64,000 nt of DNA from Nematostella vectensis. Lineage: Eukaryota > Cnidaria > Anthozoa > Actiniaria > Edwardsiidae. A model generated the notes under the pieces. That model was not told the DNA's origin. It worked only from the letters and a program-made list of their open reading frames with translations, and did no database searches. Shown in pieces: positions 44,847-55,829 of this stretch. The position numbers were made by a program, and so were the translations under genes. The stretch is taken from contig NC_064042.1 in the NCBI RefSeq assembly GCF_932526225.1, positions 7,619,540 to 7,683,539 on the forward strand, written 5' to 3'. Within the stretch, counting starts at the first letter, position 1, and each line of letters opens with the position of its first letter.

Positions 44847-44850
44847 CTTT
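44838..44850 (-). promoter_or_regulatory. YY1-type motif over the TMEM256 start codon
   Basis: On the minus strand AAAGATGGCTGCCGC covers the start codon and fits the YY1 consensus (AAnATGGCnGC). Confidence 0.5.
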
Positions 44851-44948
44851 GTTGTTACAGTAAAAAATGACCAAAACACAGGTATCCCAAATATCCCATG
44901 ATGCAGTGCAGCGGAAGTATATTATTTGGCGCGAAACTTCGATCCAAG
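44847..44948. promoter_or_regulatory. Bidirectional TMEM256/POLD3 promoter with E2F, ETS and CCCATGATGC motifs
   Basis: This 102-bp interval separates two divergent start codons. From left to right it contains CAGGTATCCCA (44879-44889), CCCATGATGC (44895-44904; like the ZNF143/Staf core), GCGGAAGT (44911-44918; ETS-type), a perfect E2F consensus TTTGGCGCGAAA (44925-44936) and TCCAAGATGGCGG (44943-44955) entering POLD3. An E2F site suits POLD3, an S-phase replication gene. Actual binding is inferred. Confidence 0.65.
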
Positions 44949-47900
44949 ATGGCGGGCGATGGTGAACTGTTTATGGACAATTTGGAAGAGTTCGTTTACG
45001 ACGAAGACCGAATTGTAAGTGTACTGATATTAACACTGCTTTCGACGCCTTTTTTTGGTTGTGACAATCCATTTTAAACCCAAAAAAATATTTTTTTTAT
45101 AAAAAAATGACATGTTTATGCTATGTTAATTATTGTTCATGGTGCGTTCGACAAATAGAATTTACGCAAATTGTCTGTACTCCTTGCCTATAGCTAAAAA
45201 GAGTTGCCCCAAAATAGAAAATAACCAGGTGTTTCGGAGTATCTCTGACTTACCGACAGAGTACATAGTTAATCCAAACTAAATCACACTCCCAAATCAA
45301 ATTCTAATCACCTTACAATGCAATGAGGTTGGAAATGCAGTCATACACAACTCATACATATATTTAGCCATATAGTTAATGGGCAGACTAAGGGATAGGG
45401 GACTGGATGGTTGGAGTGCTGGAATGGGACCAGGCGCGCACCCAGGGTTGGCTGAGGAGGGATGTACAGTCCTAGGTATTTTTAGTACAGGGCTTCTGGA
45501 ATTACGCGGAAAAAAACTCAAAATTACGCGGGATTCTTTGCTAAATCAACCGCTTAATTATGCGGAAAATCAATCATTATGCGCTAAATTTTGCTGGATT
45601 TTGCAATACGTGTTTCTTTAAAAAATCAAAATTTTGCAGGATTCTTTACTGAATTACGCGCTCAATTACACGGAATATCAACTGTTACGCCCAAACTACA
45701 TTTTGTACCTAAGGAAAGCACGAAATTACTTGAAAAGGTTTATTAAAACAGGTATTTTATTATTAGTACTAGGCCTTCGCGGTTTAGCAAAAAAACACCT
45801 AGTCATTTTATTTGTTTTGAATTCAGTTCGCAATATCGCACTCTTACGAAGAATATCTCTCTTTTTTTTATGAGAAATAGAGGTAAGAACACATCAGCTG
45901 TGCACTTAAATGTTTTGTCTTTCAAAATTTAGCCAAATTATGCGGAAATTTGTGGTTTAGAAGCCCTGTTAGTATTATTATATTTAAAAAAGACAGTATC
46001 TGATGGTTATTCAATAATGAACCACATTTCGGAGGGGGTGCGTGGAGAACAGGGACAATAGAGACCAAGATTTCTCACACATCCTAACTTTATTACTGGC
46101 CACAAACTATTGGAAACAAAATCACATGTAGGTCAGTTATCATCATCATCATCATATAATCACAAGACACAGTGCAGCTTTATAAAATTTGTTACTAATG
46201 TTACTCCTACACTATATAGGTTACCTACAAATGGTTGAGCAGAACACTCACAGTAACAGCAAATCAAGCCAAACAGTAAGACTGTTTAGTAGATTCTTTT
46301 GCTGATTGCTTTAGTCCTTATTTAAATTCCTTTTTTTTTAAGGATGCTGTATGCATTTCTTACAACACAACAAGAAAAAAAGAACAAACCTCAACTTTCA
46401 GTAACCTACCTTGTTGGTGGTAGAATATTACAACATGGAGAAATGGTAAGGGAGCTTTACAAATTATTATGGTTAGGTTATTTTGAATAGTGACTTTAGT
46501 AAAGTGGAATAAGTGGTGAAAGGATTTCTTTTGTGTCTATAGTATTAGTCGACATGACGGAAAAATCTGGAAAATTCGCAATTCGAGATAGAGAAAGAAG
46601 ACACAATTTCTTACAATGGCCATTGGTTCCTTGTATTCCGGACTGATTTTTGAAACACAAATAACTTGAGGCCGAAATGCACATACCCAAATTTTTGCTT
46701 TTTAAGATATTTTTTCCTTGATCATCCTTGCGCTATGTACTAGCTCAGGGACGAAAAGCTCAAATTTCAATGACACTTTTCAAAAAGTCGCATCAATTTA
46801 AAAAAGGTTGCATTTGATATATTATTTGCTATTACTCACTAAGTACTTAGAAAAATTTTCCGCCTTAGTAGATGTGAAATGAGGTTATTTGAAGCGTTAA
46901 GTCATGTTTTTCTGTCATGTTGTATTAGTCACAATTAGCTACCATTTCATTTGTTTCAAAAACAGTAAATTTCATCAGATATTTACAGTTTTGGATAATA
47001 CTATGTTAGTCATTCAAATTACACAAAGTGCAATATCCACTGATTAATGACTAATAAAACAAATAATTTGTTATCCTTACAGTGTAGTCAGTATGTCCTA
47101 ACGACTGATGATAGACTAGAAGGTAAGTTTTTCATCTCATTTTTTCCTTGTCTACATCCTCTCTCTTTTAACGATGCATTATTCTTGTTCCTAGAAACCA
47201 AATCCCAGTTTGACCCTGTAACGTCAGTTCACATCTACAGTATCCAGAAACAAACCCTGAAAGACTCCAACTCACTGTACATGGTTGACTATGATATAAG
47301 TCGTGAACATAAGCATGAGGAAAACAGGTACACTGTCTGATCTTTGATCTTGAAGCCCTGGCACACGTTTGTAAAACCTTGCATTAAAATACAGCTGTAT
47401 TGTCTCAGGTGGAGTCACATCTACTGCAAAGAAGCTGCTCGGTTAGGGGATGGGGGTGAAAGTCGTGCTGCTGCAGGGCGCTCAGCACTTGGTAAGGAAA
47501 ACAGCCACCCAGGACTGAAAACAGCAAATGGTCATAGTAAGTAATGTGTTTGAAATGTGACAATGTGTGTGTCATTACTTTGAGCCCTACCCAATTCTCT
47601 AGCTTTAAAAGTATTACACAGTAACTGATCTAGGGGGCTGGTTAAGGGAGTTAAGACCCTCCTTTGAGCTGCCAGAAAGCCATATGTAACAAAATATAAC
47701 TACCCCTTTGTAACTGGGCCTAATCCACCCCCCCCCTTTAGCTAGATCTGCCCCTGTTACACCATATAATTGGTTATTTAATTTTTTTGTTCTTTTAGTG
47801 AAAACTAAATGACTCCAAATTTTCTGTAATTATCTGCTACAATTCATTCCTCCTATCTGGATTTGCCTGTCTGGATTACTCTTTGCAGTATTCTGATTTG

Positions 47901-50900
47901 TGTTCTTATATGCATTGAAGCAGGCAGCTCAGCAACAGATGTGCAAAAGAATAAGGTAAAAAACTCAAGTGTAATAGATGATAATTAAAGATGTCCATAT
48001 CTGTATAACATCAAACACATTTTAATAAATACATATAATAAAATATTAGTAGGGTACAATGTTTTGTGACAGTCTCTATGGAACAATAACAAACATCTCA
48101 TGGCAAAAGAACGTGACATGTAGTAATGCATTACATCATTTTCCAAATGCTGACTTTATAAGGCTCATATCCACCACATGTATTTTTTATGACAAAGTGA
48201 AAAGAATAGCTGTGTGTCTGGCACTACAACTTATAAATTGCTTTTAATCAACGACATTTGATTTTAGGCACCTCCTCAAAAGTCAAAAAAGGGCCAACTT
48301 CCTACCATGGGAATGTTTGCTGTAAAGACAGAAAAGAAACCAGAACCAAAGGCTGAGCCTGTGAAACCACCAGAGACCAAGAAACAAGATAAATCAAACT
48401 CTGGAGGGATGTTGTCTTTCTTTGGGAAGCCAACAGCAGGTCAGTTAAGGCCCTTCCATGCCCGTGAAAAGTGGGAAAGGAGAAGGGACTCATTTTCAGT
48501 GCATGCGAAAGGTGGGGAAGGGAGAGGGAGCTGCTTACAGTGCATACAAAGGGTAGGGGGAGGTGTAGGGTCTTCTAGTGCAAAGGAAGGGTGGTGGAAG
48601 CAGAAGGGCCTTCCTTTGTTTTTAACAGAGGCATAAGTCATACCATTTGAGCCTTTTGTTGAATTATTTTCCTGAACTAAGAAACAGACACACAAAGAAA
48701 TGTATGTTTATGTATAATTGAAGTATGGTAGACTTGAATTGACTTGACTTGAATGAAACATGTCAAAATTCACAGACACATTTATTTCGATTTAGTACCA
48801 GAAATATGTAACCCTTTTGGGGTATTTATCAGACCCTTGGACCTCTTGGGGTGCATAGCTATATGGACAGCCTGGATCATGTCATGTCACCTTTACCACA
48901 ATAAAGCATTGTGTTTTTTGTTTCATTAAGGTCAGTCCAGAAAGACTGAAGCAAAGCAAGAAAAAATTGAAAAGAAATCACAAGAGCAAAAGCCAAAAGA
49001 AGAGAAAATTCATGAAAAGGAGTCTGCTACTTCCAACGAAAAAAAGGAACAAGAAAAAGAAAGGAACAAAAGTGAGGGAAAACCAAAACCAAGATCAGAA
49101 AAAGAAAAACAGCCAACCAGAAAACGGGTTAAGTGAGTAATAGCTGAAATGAAGTGACATTTGAGAACTTTTTCTAAATTAATAATCAAACCTACATTAT
49201 GCAATAATAATAATAATAATAATATGTTTGTTTTGGATGTTTAGGAAGTTTGAATCTTCTGATGAAGAGGTAAGATAATTGTTGTCACCCTTAAACTGCC
49301 CTGGCAACTGTCCTTAGGGGAGGTTATGAGTGACAATGGCTGCCTACAGTTCCATAGACAGGAGTCTGAGCAGGTTTTTCCACCTTAACTGTTCTCAAAG
49401 TATCTTCTTTCATTTCTAATTATTTGTAACATTGTAAATGGCACGCTTTATCTTTCATGTGGGCTTTTTGTGTGGTGGTTGGAAAACTGTTTGTATCAAA
49501 TCTCTGGTCATAGACCTGGCCTAGCTTTCGCCCAGGCAGACCCAGGGCGTTTCCCAAGAAGAAAATAGATTTTCACTTTATGCTGGTACTCTGACTTCTC
49601 TTTTTCTGGTTACATTGTTAAAAAAAAAAAAAAGCACAATAAATGGGTAGAGGCATGCAGGTTAGAGGAATGCCTAATTGAAGCTCCATCTCACAAATAA
49701 GAGGGAATTATACATATACACATAGGCTACTCATAGGCTACAATTTCCGGAATGAGAATGAGATTTCACACCTGAACTCCGTAGTCTAGGTCAATTACCT
49801 CTAACAGGTGTTAAAACCCCCAATCCCCCTCCCCTCCCATAGATCCGTTACTGACAGCTTGCTCCCCTTTAAACTAGGAGCCGCTGCCCAGTAGAATCAC
49901 AGCTGCAGGCAAAGACTTGGATTCAGGTATTCTATTACTTTTTTTAAATGAGGAAAGACATTAGGTATTTAGTGCAAAAACAATTGACAATGTAATGAAT
50001 TTGTCTACTTTTCAGAGGAGGATGAACAGCCAATAAAGTCAAAGTCGGAAGTAAGTTTAGTCATATCTTGACAAAATACCGATGCGTTTATTGAGTTTGG
50101 GCGACACCATTGTGAAAATAATTTAACATATTTTCTGCCTAATTGTTTATTTGAATTTGTTATTTCCAGAAGAAAAGCAGGAAAAAATCAAATGATAATA
50201 AACGTAAAAAGTGAGTAATAGTAAGCGCTAATACTGAGTATGGAAATTGAGAATTTGTAACTCATAACTATTAAACATTTAGGAGCACAACTTCGAAACA
50301 ATCCACAAGGAAGTCCTCTTTAGAAGGTAAGCAAGCGCAAGGGAATAAAGTTGCTTGATTTTCTGTGACTTTGCATTCAACCAGTTCTCACTTGTGTTGC
50401 GACTACGTCCTTGTGAGAACAAGCCTTAATAATTCCCTGATAGGATCATATCGAAAACAACAAAAGCTCACTCGGATTTGTTCCAGATGAGCCGGCTGGT
50501 GAGAAGACAAAACAGAAAAGAAAAAGGGCTAAGAATGTATTATCGGACGAGAGCACAGATGACGGTAAAGCGTTATAGAATTTCGTTGTCTTTACTTTAG
50601 CCACAGAGGTTACACCTCGTTGCATGGCGAACCCGTAAGTGGACGCCCTCAAAGAATGTAGGTAAAACCACCATAATGATTAAAATAAGCGCCTCCTTTA
50701 ACCCCCCCCCCCCCCCCCCCCTTCCCCACATCCTCGACCTCGACTGTCTTTAATGTGCAAATATGCAAATTTGGTCCGCCATTACGGAAAAATCTTTATT
50801 TGCGTATATTACTTTAAATTTTGGAAACTGCCTTACCATAATGCTTTTTACCACCCTAATTAGAAGGTCAACAAACACAATAAAAGTAAATTTGGGATGA

Positions 50901-52199
50901 TAACATACTTTCTCAGCATACTACATAAATATGTAAATTGTGGGTATTTCTCGTCAAAATGTATAATAAGCGCCCCCTCTTTAATAAGTGCGCCCTCTCT
51001 CCAGGAGACCCGAAAAATTAAATAAGCGCCCCGGGGCTTATTCGAATCATTACGGTACTTTCGACATCATGTCATCAAGAAACTGCCCCGTGCTACCAGG
51101 ACAAGTCAAATCGGGAAATCGAAAAGGTGTTTTGTCCGTATAGAATTGACTGTATTTTCGCCGGAATTTTTGTTTTTGTTTTCTCCGCTCTTAATTTGTT
51201 ATCATGTTTACATTTCATTTTCGCGGAAATGCCTCATAGCTTTTACTCGTAGCATTAAAAACGAAATAAACTAAAAGATCAATTGATTTTTGCAGAGTCG
51301 CCGCAAGCGAGCGAGCAGTCCGTCATTTCTGAGACACCTGTCGCCGAACAACAGACAAAACCTCGAGTCAGCGAATCAGCAAAGAGACGCAAGCGTCAGA
51401 AAGTGCTGCATTCCAAGACCTACATGAACGACGAGGGCTTTATGGGTAAATCACGTGCGAAAGCTTATTGCTGGAAATAAACAAAACACTTGGTGAGGCG
51501 GTAGAGCTGTCCAACACCGACCCGCATTTCTTACACCGCCGTGCGCGACTGACCACAGTACAAAGAAATGTGTTGAGAGAGTTCGCAGAATATTGGAAAT
51601 CGCTATCATTTGAGACAGGAGCAAAAAATGGCAAAGTTCAAACTGTAAGGTTGTGTGAGCTTATAATCGCTTGATTTTTTGCATAGATGTTCCTTGTGTT
51701 ACCCAAAATAAACCCAAATAAGCTTTAGTACTTTTTGGTAGATAATCCGTTCTTTAGATATTGCAAATTGTGAGAATCTTGATTTGTCTGAAATTTCCCA
51801 AATTTGGGCGAAATTGCTAATTTTTTCATGATTTATGGCAACTTAGCTGAATCGTATCTCCAGAACAAATCATCTACCAGAAAGAACCAAAGCTTTTTTT
51901 GTTTTATATGACCAAAGGAACCTTTAGACAAAATATCAACAAAATATAAGCTAACACAACCTTACAATTTGAATTTTACCATTTTTTGCTCCTGTCATCT
52001 TTTGATTAATGATTGGAACTTTTGTTTTTCAGTAACCGAGAAGGTGTACGAAAGCGAATCGACTGATGCCAGCGATGAAGAGCCTGTTGAAGTGAAACCA
52101 GCTGAGCCTAAAAAGACAAGTCCGCAGGCCAACAAGAAAGCACCCGACCCCAAATCCGCCAAACAATCTTCTCTCATGAGCTTCTTTGGAAAGAAATAA
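44949..52199 (+). CDS. POLD3: DNA polymerase delta subunit 3 (p66/p68)
   Basis: Seventeen exons: 44949-45014, 46220-46275, 46343-46445, 47083-47122, 47195-47327, 47409-47536, 47924-47955, 48268-48439, 48931-49132, 49245-49269, 49878-49926, 50016-50050, 50170-50210, 50283-50326, 50487-50564, 51296-51445, 52033-52199. All phases join, giving 506 residues (human 466). The N-terminal winged-helix part, which binds POLD2, shows VTYKWLSRTLTV...AKQMLYAF, LSVTYLVGGRI and SVHIYSIQKQTLKDS. The rest is a charged, flexible tail with MLSFFGKP (equivalent to the human MSNFFGK motif that binds REV1), KVLHSKTYMNDEGF, VTEKVYESES and a terminal PCNA-binding PIP box QSSLMSFFGKK. The protein acts in lagging-strand synthesis, and in translesion synthesis with Pol zeta. 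Introns carry several MITEs. AATAAA at 52262-52267 is the likely poly(A) signal. Confidence 0.95.
45488..45968. mobile_element. hAT-like MITE in POLD3 intron 1
   Basis: CAGGGCTTCTGGAATTACGC at the left and TTAGAAGCCCTG at the right, with TTAGTA directly repeated on both sides (45482-45487 and 45969-45974). The interior is AT-rich and repeats AATTACGCG/AATTATGCGG words about six times. CAGGG termini resemble hAT elements, but only six duplicated bases are seen where eight are usual. Confidence 0.7.
47632..47757. mobile_element. Short MITE, GGGGCAGATCTAG family, POLD3 intron 6
   Basis: CTGATCTAGGGGGCTGG at the left is inverted at the right as TTAGCTAGATCTGCCCC. A related fragment is at about 36966-37065 in the opposite orientation (AACAAAAT/TTTTGTTACATAT shared). 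Confidence 0.6.
50668..51058. mobile_element. MITE with AATGATTAAAATAAGCGC termini, POLD3 intron 15
   Basis: CCATAATGATTAAAATAAGC at the left matches, inverted, GCTTATTCGAATCATTACGG at the right. ATAAGCGCCCC words recur inside, along with a C-run of about 22 bases near 50702-50723. Confidence 0.65.
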
Positions 52200-52380
52200 T
52201 GTAAAAGCCAAACTTTCTTTCAAAATTTGTGGTTATAAAACGAGTTGTTGGAGGGAAATTGAATAAAATAAAATGAATGTGTCCTCTTTATTTTATGCTC
52301 TTCGACTAGTAGCTGGGGATTCTTAGTCTTTTTGGACAAATAAAATAAGTGACAAGTATCGCCCTCCCCTTTCCCAAACA

Positions 52381-52433
52381 CCACAGGTATCCCACAACAT
52401 AGCAGTCGTTATTTTGGCGCGCGTTTCTCCAAG
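52381..52433 (+). promoter_or_regulatory. EBPL core promoter, POLD3-like motif order
   Basis: CAGGTATCCCA (52384-52394), TTTTGGCGCGCG (52412-52423; E2F-like) and TCCAAGATGGCGG (52428-52440) occur in the same order as before POLD3, with similar spacing to the start codon. Only 182 bp separate this start from the POLD3 stop. Confidence 0.6.
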
Positions 52434-55326
52434 ATGGCGGTTGTTTACGAAGAACATGCAGTTAGCGCTGCAAGCCTTGGCTTAATGGCTACGCTTTCCC
52501 TGATCGCCTGTGCGCTTGGCCATTGGTCAGGCAGCAAGCTACCCTCGAGCTATGACCGATGGGTTTTGACGTGGTTGTTCTTTGATTTCTTTACTCATTT
52601 GCTTTTGGTAGGTAAACGCCTCGTCATCATACCAAAGAATACATACACATCATGAGCTTTATTATTGCAAGTGGGAATTGGGGTCTTAAAAAGAATACTT
52701 AAAACTTGAACAGAAACAATTAAAACTTGTACAGATCTTATAGCAATCGCCTTTAAAACGCGCAAACTTATTACGATAAATCGAGAGAGTTTTGTAAATT
52801 CTATTTCATCAAAACCGAAATTTTGGCCCCCTGAAATTAAGAAATTAGTCATTAAAGCTAATTTTTACCAAAAAAAAAACTAGAAAGAAAGACAATTACA
52901 CACAATCTCTTGCAACACACCTTTGTTTGATTTCAAACATCACACCTCCAACAAAAGGCTGTTTGTAAAAATTTGTTTAATCGATTAGATTTGTTCCTTT
53001 AATTTTAGGTGGGTAAAATATAAATGTTTTATCCCTTCATTAGATAAAAATCACCATAGAAACACCAACTTTCACATTCATCTTATCCTGTCCTAGAAAC
53101 GGCTTGCAAGGTGCAGGCACAGAGAGTAAACACAGAGACTAAAGCATAAAATTAACAAGTGCCAAATCCCGTGCCAAATACCCGATAACCGGGCAGGGGC
53201 GGATACAGGGTGTGGATTGAGTGGATATCCACCTCCTTTTTGAGTAAAAAAAAGTCACTTTGTTTGAAGAAAATAAATGTCTCTGAGGGACGGGAGATAC
53301 ATACTTTCCATGTGCCTTCACCTGCTTGACTTTGCGGATCCGACTTTGCTGATGCAACAAATCCAATTCAGCATGAAGTATGTAAGATATAAGTAGTGAC
53401 CTACCAAGAACCACTGGGTCAGCTATAAGTGGTCTATCCGGCCATTATCCACCCCCCATTTTGAAATCCTGGATCGGCCCCCTGCCAGAGCATATGCCCA
53501 AATACTAAATACTGGGCAACTTTGAAGATTTTGTAAAAATTAGCCATATAATTCATATTTATAAATCCAAAACCATGTAGCTTTGTTAAGAACTTGGAAG
53601 CAATTCTGATATACTAGGTGTTAGTAATGGTGTTCCAGTGATGGTTATTGTTGGTTACAGGAGGGAAGCTTTGTGTACATTTCTCTAACAGGGACAGTTA
53701 AAGAGTCAGACAGCCCTTTGGCGATCCTCTGTAAGTATGTCTCTTGATTAAAAATGCTCAACTTGCACCAAATACTTGATCAAAAGCATGATAATTATCA
53801 GAAAATATGGCATAATTAGTTTGGACAATGATTGGCAGATAGTACTAACTCAAGATGTCTGTTAGATCATCACCACAATTGCACATTATTCTATCTAAAA
53901 AAGAAAATTTAAGATGGAAATCTCTATCATAAATCCTGAGTAGAGAAACAGGGTTTAGAAACCATATTTTTTGACCTCACTGAAAGTCTGCATTGACCAT
54001 TCATTTTTAGGGAAAGAGTATGGCCATGCAGACAACCGCTACCTGAACTCTGACCCAACAGTTGTGGCTATTGAGCTGCTTACTGTAGTACTGTGCTTGG
54101 TTATAGTAGCCCTGATCCATGCCATCTGCAATAATACCTACTACAGGTTAGTTAGTTTCAAAATTGGAAGTGTTTGTGTTTCAATTCCTTGAGCCAACAT
54201 GAGCTTTTTTAACACAAATTATCTGGATTTCTTTTTCACAGGCACTTTCTCCAAATCATTCTCTGCATTGCAGAGCTGTATGGAGGTAAGTCTATGAGTG
54301 TTATGTTTATGGATTTAGGCAGTGGAACAAAGAATATGAGGCCTTTTTTTTAGACAAGGACCTGCGGGCGCAAGGCGCACGCCCACTCCAAGTTGTCACT
54401 CCCACTAGAGTACAGAGCTCCATAAAATGAAGCTAAATAATGGGATCACGTCCGAAAATATGTCTTAAAACATTAATAGTTCAAAAAGAACTACATTTTT
54501 AATATTCTCTGGTGACTGGGCATAAAAGAAATAGAATTTGAAGAGATTATGAAGCAAAAATGTTTTCAGGTTTTGTAATTTTCATGCACACGCTAAAAAA
54601 TAGCGTCATTTCCAATTAGTGTGCACTGTTTTTGAATTTTTTTTTCAATCACAAATTTTGTCGTTGTTGGTGTAGAAAACCACTTCCAAGAAGCTCGCTG
54701 TTATTGCCTTGTGTATACAAAAACAAAACATTCTTATAAACTTACAAATGGTTGAGAATAATCTACGGCTCTGCTTTTTCAATATTTATGGAACTCTATA
54801 CTTGAGGTGGTCCAGCAGGAATGACGACTTGGACCAGGTCCTGCTGTCTTGCTGATTTGGTTGATTTATTTCAGATTACATATTGCAAAATAGTCATTAG
54901 TTATTTGCACTAATGTAATTTATCTCATTTCCACTGAATGGCAAATTTGGAAAATGTGTCATTTATTCTTGTGATGAATCTGCATTTCACTGACATTAAT
55001 AAACTTGAAATCGATGTAGTAAGCATTTTAAACAAACCATATGTGAAGTGTGCGAAAGTAAAAAGTATTTGAAAAAGTCAACAAGACTGACTGATAATTT
55101 ATTGATTTAAAAATATTTAATATTACTTGATGTACTTCTAGGCTGGATGACATTTTTCCCTGAATGGCTAGGCGGATCACCAAGTCTAGATACCTCAGAC
55201 CCTGTCCACCATTATCTGTATCTTTGGTTCTTCAATGGCATATGGGTGCTTGTCCCATTTCTGCTCTTGTTCCACTCCCTGATGGCAATGAAAGACAGCC
55301 ACCTTGGTCACAGCAAGAGGGACTAG
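52434..55326 (+). CDS. EBPL: Emopamil-binding protein-like
   Basis: Five exons, 52434-52607, 53661-53730, 54011-54146, 54242-54285 and 55142-55326, give 202 residues (human EBPL 206). EBP-family landmarks are DFFTHLLLEGSFVYISL (the His and Glu equivalent to EBP sterol-isomerase residues), LWKEYGHADNRYLNSDP, AICNNTYYRHFLQIILCIAE and GWMTFFPEWLGGSPSL. Four to five membrane segments are expected in the ER membrane. EBP converts delta-8 to delta-7 sterols, but vertebrate EBPL is reported to lack that activity. Matches to EBPL are closer than to EBP across the WKEYG and WMTFFPEW blocks. The short tail ends GHSKRD. Confidence 0.93.
53194..53484. mobile_element. MITE with CAGGGGCGGATNCAGG termini, EBPL intron 1
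   Basis: CAGGGGCGGATACAGG at the left and CCTGGATCGGCCCCCTG at the right are inverted. GTGGATATCCACC at the left and CGGCCATTATCCACC at the right also pair in part. This looks hAT-like; no target duplication is clear. Confidence 0.65.
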
Positions 55327-55399
55327 GGTCACAGCGAGAGGGACTAGGGTGGCACAGGCTCATCAAGTGAGGGGAGGGTGAGCAAGATGATGGACAGTT

Positions 55400-55553
55400 G
55401 AAAACTAGATGATAGACAGACAGACACTTGATTAATGATGACCTGACAAGAGTCAGTTGGTAATAAGACAGATAGATAGATGAAGACATACAGACACTTG
55501 ATTATTGATGATTTGGCAAGAGTCAGCTGGTAAAAGACAGATTGATAGATAAG

Positions 55554-55585
<32 letters not shown>

Positions 55586-55810
55586 CTTGATAATTGATGG
55601 CCTGTCAAGAGTCAGCTGGTAAAAAGACTGATGGTTAGATGAAGACATACAGACAGTTGATTATTGATGATTTGGCAAGAGTCAGCTGGTAAAAGACAGA
55701 TAGAGACTGACAGACAGCATATAGACAGACACTTGATTATTGATGGCCTGGCAAGAGTAAGCTGGTAAAAGACAGATGGATGATGAAGACAGACAGACAG
55801 ACAGTTAAAT
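55400..55810. repeat. Degenerate minisatellite after EBPL
   Basis: GACACTTGATTATTGATG, GCAAGAGTCAGCTGGTAA and GACAGACAGACAG words recur about five times at 75-95 bp spacing. A perfect GACA run occurs near 55555-55585. Confidence 0.85.
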
Positions 55811-55829
55811 ACAAGTTGAAAGGAGACTA

